DNA of 64,000 bases from Pseudomonas sp. GTDB taxonomy: Bacteria > Pseudomonadota > Gammaproteobacteria > Pseudomonadales > Pseudomonadaceae. This document shows, one piece after another, positions 48,636-58,442 of this stretch (positions are counted from its first letter, which is position 1; each line of letters opens with the position of its first letter). Under the pieces are notes generated by a model. The model saw nothing but the letters and a program-made list of their open reading frames with translations. It searched no databases and was not told where the DNA came from. Location of the stretch: assembly GCF_028293835.1 (NCBI RefSeq), contig NZ_JAQGNX010000127.1, forward strand, positions 1 through 64,000, written 5' to 3'. The position numbers were made by a program, and so were the translations under genes.

Positions 48636-49235
48636 TTAGTTCGGCGTGCCTGCAGAAGGCAACAAGGCGCCGCCGATCATTTTCATGTTGAGCTCGACGG
48701 CGGCGGTCATCGACACATGCGGGCCAAACCAATTGCCCGCATCGTTGAGTAGCGACAGTAAGCACGGGACGAGGGTATCGACCGCCACAGGTTTGAATAC
48801 CCGACGCTCGATGCCATGGTCCAGGATTGCAGCCAACCGTTGAGTACAGGTCGTACGCAGGTGCTGAATGTAAAGCTGTTGCTCAGGTTCCAGGCAGCGG
48901 AATTCCATACGCGTCAGGCGTGAGCGTTGCGCCTGGCGCAGGGTGAAATGGAGAAACGCGCGGACAAAGATGCCGAGGGTCTTGTGCGGATCAGGGTCCA
49001 GAGACTTGGACCTGGGCAGGGCTTGCAGGAGTTCGGTTTCGTAGCTTTCGATCAGTTCAAACAACAACGCCTGCTTGCTCTCGAAGTGGTTATACAGCGA
49101 TCCCGCCTGCATCCCTGCGGCCGATGCCAACTGACGCAGGCTGACGGCCTGAAAACCTTGCTCGACAAACAAATCAAGCGCCACATTCCGGACGTGTTCC
49201 CGTGGGGATGTACAAATTCTTTCCGCAACAGACAT
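48636..49235 (-). CDS. TetR/AcrR family transcriptional regulator
   Basis: 'VRNVALDLFVEQGFQAVSLRQLASAAGMQAGSLYNHFESKQALLFELI'. Confidence 0.92.
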   Translation of the reverse strand: MSVAERICTSPREHVRNVALDLFVEQGFQAVSLRQLASAAGMQAGSLYNHFESKQALLFELIESYETELLQALPRSKSLDPDPHKTLGIFVRAFLHFTLRQAQRSRLTRMEFRCLEPEQQLYIQHLRTTCTQRLAAILDHGIERRVFKPVAVDTLVPCLLSLLNDAGNWFGPHVSMTAAVELNMKMIGGALLPSAGTPN

Positions 49236-49253
49236 GAGGTTGACCTTAAACGG

Positions 49254-49375
49254 ACCTGTAGGAGCTGCCGAAGGCTGCGATTCGACCGGGAACCGGTCGC
49301 CCTCGTTATACCGCTGAAGGTCGTGCCGGTCGCCCGCGACCCCGGCCTATCGCAGCCTTCGGCAGCTCCACAGGT
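49254..49375. repeat. REPIN-type inverted repeat pair
   Basis: ACCTGTAGGAGCTGCCGAAGGCTGCGAT ... ATCGCAGCCTTCGGCAGCTCCACAGGT. Confidence 0.9.
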
Positions 49376-49452
49376 TGTGTGTTTGCTGCGCGACAGCGCG
49401 GCGCCGGAGACGTGGCGGAACGTCCTACAGAGAGTTGGGATTCAGCTATGAA

Positions 49453-52400
49453 TCACAGCTGTATGACCTCTATCTTTTTCCCCGCCGGCGCTGCGTCGAC
49501 AAACAACGTTTTGCCTTGCCATTGATTCAGCAACACCTGGCGTTTCGCTTGGGCATGCACCAGATAGCGCTCTTTTACCGGGCCATAGCCGCGTACGGCA
49601 TCGGGTAATTCGGCCAGGCTTACGGCGAGTAGGTGATTGTCCAGGCTCAATTCCTTGAGAATCAGATCAAGCACCGTTTCGTAGTCCGCCAGCCATTGGC
49701 GTTCGACCTTGCGCTCATGGGTGCGGCCAAACGGGTCGAGCCACGTGTTGCGCAGGAATTTCATTCGCGCCAACACTTTGAAACCGCTGAGCATCCATGG
49801 GCCATAGCTGCTTTTCTTCGGTTCGACGCCGGCTTTATTTAACACGGGCGGGGCGAGGTGGAAGCGCAGGGCGAAATCTCCCTCGAAATTGGCCTCGATC
49901 TTTTTCAAAAACTCACCGTCGGTAAACAACCGCGCCACTTCGTATTCGTCCTTAATCGCCAGCACTTTGAAGTAATAGCGCGCCACGGCTTCGGTCAGCG
50001 GCCCTGGCTTGCCCAGCAGCAGGGACTCAGCCTTGCGAATCGCTTCGATGCGGCGCTGATAGCGTTGCGCATAACCTTCGTTTTGATAGGCACGCAATAC
50101 ATCCATACGGCGGTTGATGGATTGGTTCAGGGTTTGTGACAGCACCCGATCCGGGCTTTTCACCTTGAGGGTTTCCAGGCGCGCCAACAGGCGCGGCAGA
50201 TCGACCGCAGCGCGACGTCCCCAGAGAAATGCCATGCGGTTGAACTCAACGGCCGTACCGTTCAGTTCTATGGCTTGCATCAGTGCCTCTTCTCCCACCG
50301 GCAGCCAGCCGTTTTGATACGCATGGCCGAGCATGAACGTGTTGGTGGCAATAGAGTCACCCATCAACGCAGTGGCGATTCGGCTGGCGTCCAGGAACAC
50401 CGCGTGGTCACTGCCGACGCTGTCGACAATCTGTTCGGCCATGCCCTGACTGCGAAACAGTGGATCCGGGTTGGCGTCCAAGTCGCCGGTTTCCGCCTGT
50501 CGGGCGAAGGTACGGACAAACGCGCTGGTGATGCTCTGTTCGCTGTTGATCAGCGCATGGGTCACGCCGTGCCGCAGTTTTGTCAAGGTTTCGCTGTGGG
50601 CACTGACCACCAGGTCACAGCCCAACAGCAAGCTGGTTTCTCCCTCGGCAATGCGGGGCGCGAAGAGCTGGTCCTGACGCTCGGCGATACGGATGTGCGA
50701 CCACACCGCGCCACCTTTTTGCGCCATGCCAGCCATGTCCAGGTTAAGCGCACCCTTGCCCTCGATAAACGCCGCCATGCCAAGCAGGGCACCAATAGTG
50801 ACCACGCCGGTGCCGCCAACGCCAGTTACCAGAATGCTGCACGGCTCGTTCAGCGATAAGGCCGCTGGAGTGGGCAATACCCACTGTTCTTCCGCACGTT
50901 GCGTTAGGGCCTTGGGTTTGCGCAGGGTGCCGCCTTCGACAGTGACGAAGCTCGGGCAGAAACCGGTCAAGCAAGTGAAGTCTTTATTGCATGACGACTG
51001 ATCGATTTCACGTTTGCGGCCGAACTCGGTGTCCACCGGCACCACCGACATGCAGTTGGATTTGCTGCTGCAGTCGCCACAGCCTTCGCACACGGCTTCG
51101 TTGATCACCACCCGACGTGCCGGGTCGGCGAATTTGCCGCGTTTGCGCCGACGACGCTTTTCTGCGGCGCAGGTTTGGTCGTAAATAAGCGCGGACACGC
51201 CGGCAAATTCCCGTAACTCATGCTGCACCTGGTCCATCAGGTCGCGGCGATAGACCGGCACCCCGGGAGCAAGATCATTAATGTGCTGATATTTATCAGG
51301 TTCTTCACTGACCACGACAATTTTCAACACGCCTTCAGCGGCCAATTGTCGGCTGATCTGCGCAACACTTAGGCTGCCGTCCACCGGTTGGCCGCCAGTC
51401 ATGGCCACGGCGTCGTTGTAGAGAATTTTGTACGTGATCGAGACCTTGGCCGCCACCGATGCCCGAATCGCCAGAAGGCCCGAGTGGAAATAAGTACCGT
51501 CGCCCAGGTTAGCGAACACATGGCGGGTTTCGGTGAATGGCGATTGCCCGATCCAGGCGACGCCTTCGCCGCCCATTTGGCTGAAGGTCTGGGTTTGCGG
51601 ATAGATCCATGCCGCCATGTAATGGCAACCGATCCCGGCCAGCGCACGGCTGCCTTCAGGGACTTTGGTCGAGGTATTGTGCGGGCAGCCGGAGCAATAA
51701 TGCGGCACTCGCTCCATCAGATTGCCCAACGGTTGGCAGGCTTGCAGCTGGGCATCGAGCACCGCCAGACGCACTTGTAACGGACCGCTCTGGCATACGC
51801 GCAAGATACGTCGGGCCAACGCCCGAGCAATCTGTGCCGGGGTCAGTTCACCAATCGCCGGCAATAACCAGTCCGTGTGCGGCAGGCTCCATTCGCCTTT
51901 GTCGTCAAACTTGCCGACGATGCGTGGGCGAACGTCTTCGCGCCAGTTGTAGAGTTCTTCTTTAAGCTGGTACTCGATGAGGTGGCGTTTTTCTTCCACC
52001 ACGACGATCTCTTCCAGGCCCTCGGCGAACTGCCGTACGCCATCGGCTTCCAGTGGCCAAATCATCCCGACCTTGTACACCCGCAAGCCAATCTGGGTTG
52101 CCAAAGCCTCATCGATGCCAAGAATTTTTAGCGCCTGGCACACGTCCAGGTAGGACTTGCCCGAGGTGATGATACCGATCCGCGCCTTGGGCGAATCGAG
52201 CACTATGCGGTCCAGGCGGTTGGCCTTGGCGTAGGCGAGGGCGGCGTACAGCTTGTGTTCCAGCAGGCGTTTTTCCTGCGCCAGCGGTGGATCTGGCCAA
52301 CGGATATTGAGGCCGCCTTCGGGCAACTGGAAATCCGGGATGATCGGCTGCACGCGTTGTGGGTCGAGGTCGACGATGGCCGCGCTTTCCACAGTATCCG

Positions 52401-53004
52401 CCACGGCCTTTAGCGCCACCCAGCACCCTGAGTAGCGCGACATTGCCCAGCCGTGAAGGCCGTAGTCAAGGTATTCCTGAACCCCGGATGGCGCCAGCAC
52501 CGGCATCATCACGGCTTTGAAAATATGCTCGGTCTGGTGCGGCAGTGATGAACTGCGGGCACCATGGTCGTCGCCAGCAATCGCCAACACACCGCCAAAA
52601 GTGGAGGTCCCAGCGGCGTTAGCATGGCGGAACACATCACCGCAGCGGTCGACACCCGGACCTTTGCCGTACCACATGCCAAATACGCCATCGTATTTGG
52701 CGCCTTCAAAAATGCTGACCTGCTGCGTACCCCAGACCGAAGTGGCCGCAAGGTCTTCGTTGACCCCTGGGTGAAACACCGTGTGATTGGCTTTCAAGTG
52801 ATCACGGGCTTTCCACAACGCCTGATCGAAATTGCCCAACGGTGAGCCGCGATAGCCGGAAATGAAACCGGCGGTATTCAGCCCGTTGGCCAGGTCACGC
52901 TGACGCTGCATCAAGGGCAAGCGGACCAGCGCTTGAATACCGGTCAACAACACCTTGCCATGCTGCTGCAGGTACTTGTCTTCCAGGGATGGAAGCTTAC
53001 TCAT
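49453..53004 (-). CDS. fused indolepyruvate ferredoxin oxidoreductase family protein
   Basis: about 1183 aa; 'HYCSGCPHNTSTKVPEGSRALAGIGCHYMA', Cys-rich 'CEGCGDCSSKSNCMSV'; start set at MSKLPSLEDKYL. Confidence 0.92.
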   Translation of the reverse strand: MSKLPSLEDKYLQQHGKVLLTGIQALVRLPLMQRQRDLANGLNTAGFISGYRGSPLGNFDQALWKARDHLKANHTVFHPGVNEDLAATSVWGTQQVSIFEGAKYDGVFGMWYGKGPGVDRCGDVFRHANAAGTSTFGGVLAIAGDDHGARSSSLPHQTEHIFKAVMMPVLAPSGVQEYLDYGLHGWAMSRYSGCWVALKAVADTVESAAIVDLDPQRVQPIIPDFQLPEGGLNIRWPDPPLAQEKRLLEHKLYAALAYAKANRLDRIVLDSPKARIGIITSGKSYLDVCQALKILGIDEALATQIGLRVYKVGMIWPLEADGVRQFAEGLEEIVVVEEKRHLIEYQLKEELYNWREDVRPRIVGKFDDKGEWSLPHTDWLLPAIGELTPAQIARALARRILRVCQSGPLQVRLAVLDAQLQACQPLGNLMERVPHYCSGCPHNTSTKVPEGSRALAGIGCHYMAAWIYPQTQTFSQMGGEGVAWIGQSPFTETRHVFANLGDGTYFHSGLLAIRASVAAKVSITYKILYNDAVAMTGGQPVDGSLSVAQISRQLAAEGVLKIVVVSEEPDKYQHINDLAPGVPVYRRDLMDQVQHELREFAGVSALIYDQTCAAEKRRRRKRGKFADPARRVVINEAVCEGCGDCSSKSNCMSVVPVDTEFGRKREIDQSSCNKDFTCLTGFCPSFVTVEGGTLRKPKALTQRAEEQWVLPTPAALSLNEPCSILVTGVGGTGVVTIGALLGMAAFIEGKGALNLDMAGMAQKGGAVWSHIRIAERQDQLFAPRIAEGETSLLLGCDLVVSAHSETLTKLRHGVTHALINSEQSITSAFVRTFARQAETGDLDANPDPLFRSQGMAEQIVDSVGSDHAVFLDASRIATALMGDSIATNTFMLGHAYQNGWLPVGEEALMQAIELNGTAVEFNRMAFLWGRRAAVDLPRLLARLETLKVKSPDRVLSQTLNQSINRRMDVLRAYQNEGYAQRYQRRIEAIRKAESLLLGKPGPLTEAVARYYFKVLAIKDEYEVARLFTDGEFLKKIEANFEGDFALRFHLAPPVLNKAGVEPKKSSYGPWMLSGFKVLARMKFLRNTWLDPFGRTHERKVERQWLADYETVLDLILKELSLDNHLLAVSLAELPDAVRGYGPVKERYLVHAQAKRQVLLNQWQGKTLFVDAAPAGKKIEVIQL

Positions 53005-53205
53005 TGGGGCGTTCTCCAGGCTTGTTTTGGCGTGCGTCCGCAGGGAGAGAACCGGCGCACTTGTTATGAATTCGAGTTTCGGCAGGTGACCTGACAACGT
53101 AAAAAACCGACATTTCCACGCTAGGCATTCGTCAACCAGGTACCACCCGCAGTGATCTCATCTGCTTAAAGTAAGACATATTTCTAAAAAGTGTTCTATT
53201 ATTTT

Positions 53206-53219
53206 CAATCGGACGATTG
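53206..53219. promoter_or_regulatory. perfect palindrome CAATCGGACGATTG, candidate operator
   Basis: 6-2-6 inverted repeat 31 nt upstream of the ADH ATG in divergent intergenic region. Confidence 0.4.
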
Positions 53220-53250
53220 CCAATCACAAAAATCATAAAAGGAGTCAGTC

Positions 53251-54180
53251 ATGCGTGCTGCTGTCATTCATGAGCGAAACGCCCCGCCGGTACTTGAAGA
53301 TTTCGCCGAACCCCAGGCTTTGCAAGGCTCGACGCTTATCGATGTCGATACTGCCGGTCTTGGTGGCTGGGATGTGTTGGGCGCTTATCGACTGGGGGTG
53401 AGCTATCCCTGTGTCATTCGTGGCGAAGGTGTCGGGCATACCACGGACGGCCGTCGGGTGTATTTCGGCGAGCGCTCCGTTCAGCCGTTCGGTGCCTGGG
53501 CAGAACGCACAGTGGTGCCCAGTGAAGAGGTCTGGGATGTACCGGACGATATCGATGACAAGACAGCGATCAGCATGGGCATCGCGGCGACGGGGGCCAT
53601 CGTGCCGCTGGAATACGCAAAGATTCAGCAGGGTGAAAAGGTCTTGATCCTTGGGGCCACCGGCACCTTGGGTCTGATCGCTTTGCAACTGGCGCGACAT
53701 ATGGGCGCGGGCCGGGTCGTGGGTGCTGCGCGTTCTGAACAGGCGTTGCAAGGGCTCAAGTCACGCGGCTTCGCCGATGAGGTGGTGTGCCTGGGTGGCG
53801 ACAACGACAGCGCTGCGTTGAAAGAAGCGGCCGATGGCGGCTTCGATGTGGTGCTGGACCTGGTCTGTGGTCAGCCGTTGCTGTCGGCACTCAAAGCGAC
53901 TAATTGGGGCGCACGGATCATGACCATCGGCACCGGGGCCGGGCGCAAGATTGAGTTGGACATCGCCGACCTGTTGTTCCGCAACCTGTCGTGCATCGGT
54001 ACTGGGCAGCGCCCACCGGCGGATCGGCAGCAGATCTGGCAGCGCTTGTTACGCATCGCCAAAGAGCGCGAGATTCAGGTCGATTACGCGGACTACACCC
54101 TTGACCAGGCGGCACAAGCCTGGGCCGCGCAGGTCGCCGGTCCCCACGCGAAGATCACCGCCAGCATCCGCCGCTCATAG
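53251..54180 (+). CDS. zinc-less MDR/quinone oxidoreductase family protein
   Basis: 'KVLILGATGTLGLIALQLARHMGAGRVVGAARS'. Confidence 0.88.
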   Translation: MRAAVIHERNAPPVLEDFAEPQALQGSTLIDVDTAGLGGWDVLGAYRLGVSYPCVIRGEGVGHTTDGRRVYFGERSVQPFGAWAERTVVPSEEVWDVPDDIDDKTAISMGIAATGAIVPLEYAKIQQGEKVLILGATGTLGLIALQLARHMGAGRVVGAARSEQALQGLKSRGFADEVVCLGGDNDSAALKEAADGGFDVVLDLVCGQPLLSALKATNWGARIMTIGTGAGRKIELDIADLLFRNLSCIGTGQRPPADRQQIWQRLLRIAKEREIQVDYADYTLDQAAQAWAAQVAGPHAKITASIRRS

Positions 54181-54216
54181 CACCCGGCACGGACCACAAC
54201 AATAAGGAGAGCAACA

Positions 54217-55236
54217 ATGCTGATAGACGTACACGCGCACCTGCTGACCAAAGGGATGCTCAACCAGCATGAGTTCTGGGGGCCATTCATGAAGACCCAA
54301 GGGTTGACGGTAGGGCACTTTTCCCTGGGCACCAAACAACCGACGAAGGCTGCCACCGACGAAGAAGCGGAAGCCAACCTGCTGGCCCGCATGACCCACG
54401 CCAGCCGCCGAAAGCTCATGGCCGAACGTGGCGTCGATAAGTTGGTGCTGTCTACGCCGTCACATGCATTCATGTACTGGGCAGGGGAGTTCGGCACGGA
54501 GTATGCCCGGACCTGCAACGATGAGTTGTCAGCGTTCTGCCGTGCCGACCCGGCGCACTTTGATTTTTGGTGTCACGCCAATCTGGCCGAACCCGCAGCC
54601 GCAGTCAAAGAGATCGAGCGGGCGGTAACCCAGCTCGGGGCCAAAGGCGTGTGCGTCGGTGGTGCGAATTTCAACGGGCTTGAAGCCCATGACAAGCGAC
54701 TGTTTCCAGTATGGGAAAAACTCACCCAGCTGGATGTACCGATCATGGTTCACGGCTACAACCAGTCGATTTACCTGGGCGAAAAGCACACCGACGATAA
54801 ATTTGAAACCAGCTCCATCGTGGGTGACTGCGTCGATGAAACGTTGTTCTTCTGGTATTTGATCTGCGGCGGCGCGCTGGATGTATTCCCAACGCTGAAA
54901 ACCTATATCACCCATGCGGGCGGTATGGCAGTGTTCCAGTTGGGGCGTTTGAGCGAGTTGAACCGGGCCATGGCGCCGGATACACGGAACAAGCGCCCGT
55001 TCATGGATTATCTGGCCAATTTCTATTTCGACCTCGACGTGCATGCGCCTGGTTTACGCCGTGGCGTGGCGGAAGTGGTAGGCAGCGAACGGCTGTTGTA
55101 CGGGACCAATTTCGGCGGCGCCTATGACCACGGCGACTTGACAGAGGGCTTGGGATTATCGACTCAAGAGCGCGAGCGTATTCGCAGTGGTAATGCGATT
55201 GAGTTGTTGAAGCTAGAGGTGCCGGTAGCAGTCTGA
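54217..55236 (+). CDS. amidohydrolase family protein (ACMSD-like)
   Basis: 'MLIDVHAHLLT' HxH; 'YITHAGGMAVFQLGRL', 'LLYGTNFGGAYDHG'. Confidence 0.88.
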   Translation: MLIDVHAHLLTKGMLNQHEFWGPFMKTQGLTVGHFSLGTKQPTKAATDEEAEANLLARMTHASRRKLMAERGVDKLVLSTPSHAFMYWAGEFGTEYARTCNDELSAFCRADPAHFDFWCHANLAEPAAAVKEIERAVTQLGAKGVCVGGANFNGLEAHDKRLFPVWEKLTQLDVPIMVHGYNQSIYLGEKHTDDKFETSSIVGDCVDETLFFWYLICGGALDVFPTLKTYITHAGGMAVFQLGRLSELNRAMAPDTRNKRPFMDYLANFYFDLDVHAPGLRRGVAEVVGSERLLYGTNFGGAYDHGDLTEGLGLSTQERERIRSGNAIELLKLEVPVAV

Positions 55237-55256
55237 TCGAAACATGGACACAACCC

Positions 55257-55336
55257 CTGTAGGCGTGAGCTTGTTCGCGAGGCGTTAAACCTGACACGCC
55301 GCGCCCGGCCTCTCGCCGACAAGTTGGCCCGTACAG
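55257..55336. repeat. degenerate REPIN-type inverted repeat pair
   Basis: CTGTAGGCGTGAGCTTGTTCGCGAGGC ... GCCTCTCGCCGACAAGTTGGCCCGTACAG. Confidence 0.75.
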
Positions 55337-55482
55337 ATATCTGTCGGGCCAAGATTTTTTGTGTATTGAATATCGATTTGCGGAACCGCAATCTCGGTGG
55401 GAGCGAATACGTTCGCGTTCACCGAGATCCGGGTGATGCCCAGCTGGATATATACACTCAGGTAAGCGCCAGGAAAATCGCC

Positions 55483-56325
55483 TCAGACCCCCTCATTACG
55501 CTTTCTAACCATCTCCGCAAAATCACGCTTCAGCGTCGGGAAGTAGGCAATCTGCCCACCCATGCCCCCCGCGATGTCGATCGACGCGGCGCTGATGAAG
55601 CTTGCATATTCACTGGCAAGAAACAACGCCATGCCCGCCACGTCTTCCGGCTTGCCATAACGCCCCAGCGGCACGACTTTCATGACCATGGCGTCGAACT
55701 CTTCCCGCGTTACGCCTGGCCCCATCTCTTTGTAGTGACGATCCCATTGCCCGGTATCGATCCAACCCATGTTCAGGCTGTTGACCAGGATATTGTCCTT
55801 CGGCAGCGACATCCCGAGTGACCGCGACAGCGCGACGCACGACGCGCGGTTAATCACCGAGGGGATGCCGTCTGGTGTTGGAACAACCCCCGCCAAGGCG
55901 TTGATTTCGATGATCCGTCCCCAACGCTGCGCACGCATGTGCGGCACCACCGCCTGCACAAAACGGAAATGCCCCATCTGCAGGATATTGGCGTGTTCCA
56001 GAATCAATTCCGGCGTGAGGGTTTCAAGGTTGCCTCCGCGGCCCTGACCCGCGTTGTTGACCAGCACATCAACGCCGCCCCAGGCAGACGCAACCTCATT
56101 GACGAAGGCTTTGACCCCCTCGCTGTCGGTCACGTCCACCGCGCGAGCGATGACCGCTTGAGCCTGTTCTGCCAGTTGATCGCCGGCAGCCTTTACCGCC
56201 TCCTCACTGCGCGCACAAATCGCGACCCGGGCACCTTCCGCCGCGAAAGCGCGGGCGATTGCCAAGCCGATACCACGTGACGCGCCCGTAACGATGACGC
56301 GTTTCCCACTCAAATCAATGTTCAT
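55483..56325 (-). CDS. SDR family oxidoreductase
   Basis: 'VIVTGASRGIGLAIARAFAAEGARVAICARS', 'VLVNNAGQGRGGN'. Confidence 0.92.
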   Translation of the reverse strand: MNIDLSGKRVIVTGASRGIGLAIARAFAAEGARVAICARSEEAVKAAGDQLAEQAQAVIARAVDVTDSEGVKAFVNEVASAWGGVDVLVNNAGQGRGGNLETLTPELILEHANILQMGHFRFVQAVVPHMRAQRWGRIIEINALAGVVPTPDGIPSVINRASCVALSRSLGMSLPKDNILVNSLNMGWIDTGQWDRHYKEMGPGVTREEFDAMVMKVVPLGRYGKPEDVAGMALFLASEYASFISAASIDIAGGMGGQIAYFPTLKRDFAEMVRKRNEGV

Positions 56326-56753
56326 GACGGTTCCTTTGCTGTTCTTGTTTTATGGCTACCTGTCAGGTCGTGTCGGTGCACTGTCGCGGTTCGACAATCG
56401 ACCGGGGCGAGCCATTTAAACCGAAAAATACGGGCTAACAAAGATTATTTGAACATTTATGTTTGATCTGTGCAGTAATGTCCGAAGGCGCTAAGCTGCG
56501 GCTTGCCGGGAGATACACACGATTTACAATCAATTCTGTATAGAGAACTGCAATCTTTATGTGGAATTCTGAATGATGATCCGTTACGGTGGCATTCAGC
56601 TGAAGAGGCTTGGTGATTACTCGATGTGGCGCGAGCCCTCATGAGCCAACCGTTCAGATGGAGGTACGCAGTGACGGAGCATGCTGTACGGTCGCTGAAG
56701 AAACCGTTTGAATGTACATAAACGACTGAAAATAAAAATAAAAGGTAGTTTGT

Positions 56754-58412
56754 ATGAACGACAAGTTTCGCTGCAGTCGAAAAATTACCAATGGGGCTTT
56801 GACGCTCCTGACAATAGGTATCGCTCAAGGCGCCTTTGCAGCCGCTATTGATTTGCCTAACCCCGAATACCGCCTGCGGATCGACACGACCGTGCGCTAT
56901 AACCTGGGTATGCGCATGGAAGGCCAGGACAGCCACATCGCCCATAGCCCTTCGTACGATGAGTCTGATGGCAAGTTCGGAAAAGGCGATGTTGTTACAA
57001 ATCGTCTGGATCTGTTGAGCGAAATTGACTTTTCATATCTGAACCAATGGGGCGCGCGACTCAGCGCTTCCGGCTGGTACGACCAGGCCTACCACGACAC
57101 CGACGTGAAAAGTAACGTTGCCGGCTACGCCACCAGCTATAACAACAACACCTACAGCAACGAGGTCAAACGCTATGTTCGTGGGCCGTCCGGGGAAATC
57201 CTCGATGCCTTCGTGTGGAAGAACTTCAACATCGGCGCCACGCCGGTCAACGTGAAGATCGGTCGCCACACCAACTACTGGGGCGAGGGCCTGCTGTTCG
57301 GCGCCCACGCCATTTCATATTCCCAGGCACCTACCGATGGCGTGAAAGCGTCTACCAGTCCGGGTATTGAAACCAAGGAAGTATTCTTGCCAGTCGGGCA
57401 GATCTCAGCCAAGGCGCAAGTCACTGACAACCTATCGGTCGCCGGTCAGTACTTCTACGAGTGGGAGCCGACCCGTATCCCATACGGCGGCACTTATTTC
57501 GGTGCAGCGGATCCCCTGTTTGAAGGTCCGGACCGTTTGCCGTTGGCTCCTAACGGCGCGACCTTTCAACGCCAGGATTCGAAGTTCGGACGTGATGGTC
57601 AGAACTGGGGTGTGATGTCCAAACTTAACGTGGAAGCCATCGAATCGACGTTCGGCGCCTACTACCGCCAGTTCGATGACTATCAGCCATGGTTTTCTCC
57701 TGAAGTCAAAGCTGCGCTGGGCGAGTACCGGGTCATCTATCCACGTGGTGTGAAATTGGCCGGCCTGAGTTTCTCGCGGGTATTCGACACTGTTTCGGTA
57801 GGTTCCGACCTGTCGTATCGCCACAACGGTGCGTTGAACGCCACGGGTATCAGCACAGTCGACAACGAAGGTCCGCGCGGTAACACCGTTCACTTCGTGG
57901 CCAACGCTGTGTATGGCGTGCCCCGCAACTTCATCGCTGACAACGGTACGCTGATCGGCGAGTTTGCTTACAGCCACCTGGACAGCGTTACCGAACACCC
58001 TGAGTTATTCAAAGGCGAGGGCACCGCTCAATGCGTCAACGGCCATACGCCGACCATTGCCGGGTCCGGAGACAAGTCCGACGGTTGCTCAACCAAAAAC
58101 TACTACGCCGTGGCAGTCAACTACACGCCGCAATACTTGAACGTTTTCCCGTCGTGGGATATGGATATACCGCTGACCGTCAACTACGGCATTCACGGTA
58201 ACGCAGCGACAGCGGGTGGCGGTAGCGAAGGCGCGTTGGCCTGGTCTGTGGGTACTCACTGGACCTACGCCCAATTGTATGAATTCACCCTCCGTTACGC
58301 AGACACTGCAGCCCAAGCCAAGAACCTGAGCGATAACACCGTGGCCGGTAACGGTAACGTCGGTGGTACTGACCGCGGCTGGCTGGACTTCACATTCAAA
58401 ACCTCCTTCTGA
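56754..58412 (+). CDS. DUF1302 domain-containing protein (outer-membrane beta-barrel-like)
   Basis: signal peptide; 'YRLRIDTTVRYNLGMRME', 'VNVKIGRHTNYWGEGLLFGAHAISYSQAPTDGVKA'. Confidence 0.9.
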   Translation: MNDKFRCSRKITNGALTLLTIGIAQGAFAAAIDLPNPEYRLRIDTTVRYNLGMRMEGQDSHIAHSPSYDESDGKFGKGDVVTNRLDLLSEIDFSYLNQWGARLSASGWYDQAYHDTDVKSNVAGYATSYNNNTYSNEVKRYVRGPSGEILDAFVWKNFNIGATPVNVKIGRHTNYWGEGLLFGAHAISYSQAPTDGVKASTSPGIETKEVFLPVGQISAKAQVTDNLSVAGQYFYEWEPTRIPYGGTYFGAADPLFEGPDRLPLAPNGATFQRQDSKFGRDGQNWGVMSKLNVEAIESTFGAYYRQFDDYQPWFSPEVKAALGEYRVIYPRGVKLAGLSFSRVFDTVSVGSDLSYRHNGALNATGISTVDNEGPRGNTVHFVANAVYGVPRNFIADNGTLIGEFAYSHLDSVTEHPELFKGEGTAQCVNGHTPTIAGSGDKSDGCSTKNYYAVAVNYTPQYLNVFPSWDMDIPLTVNYGIHGNAATAGGGSEGALAWSVGTHWTYAQLYEFTLRYADTAAQAKNLSDNTVAGNGNVGGTDRGWLDFTFKTSF

Positions 58413-58442
58413 TAAATCCAATAAAAACGGAGACAGTCTGAA

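Noticed and set aside
47290-49375. CRISPR-like repeats
   Set aside because: The repeats are paired inverted REP elements, not direct repeats with spacers, and no cas genes are present
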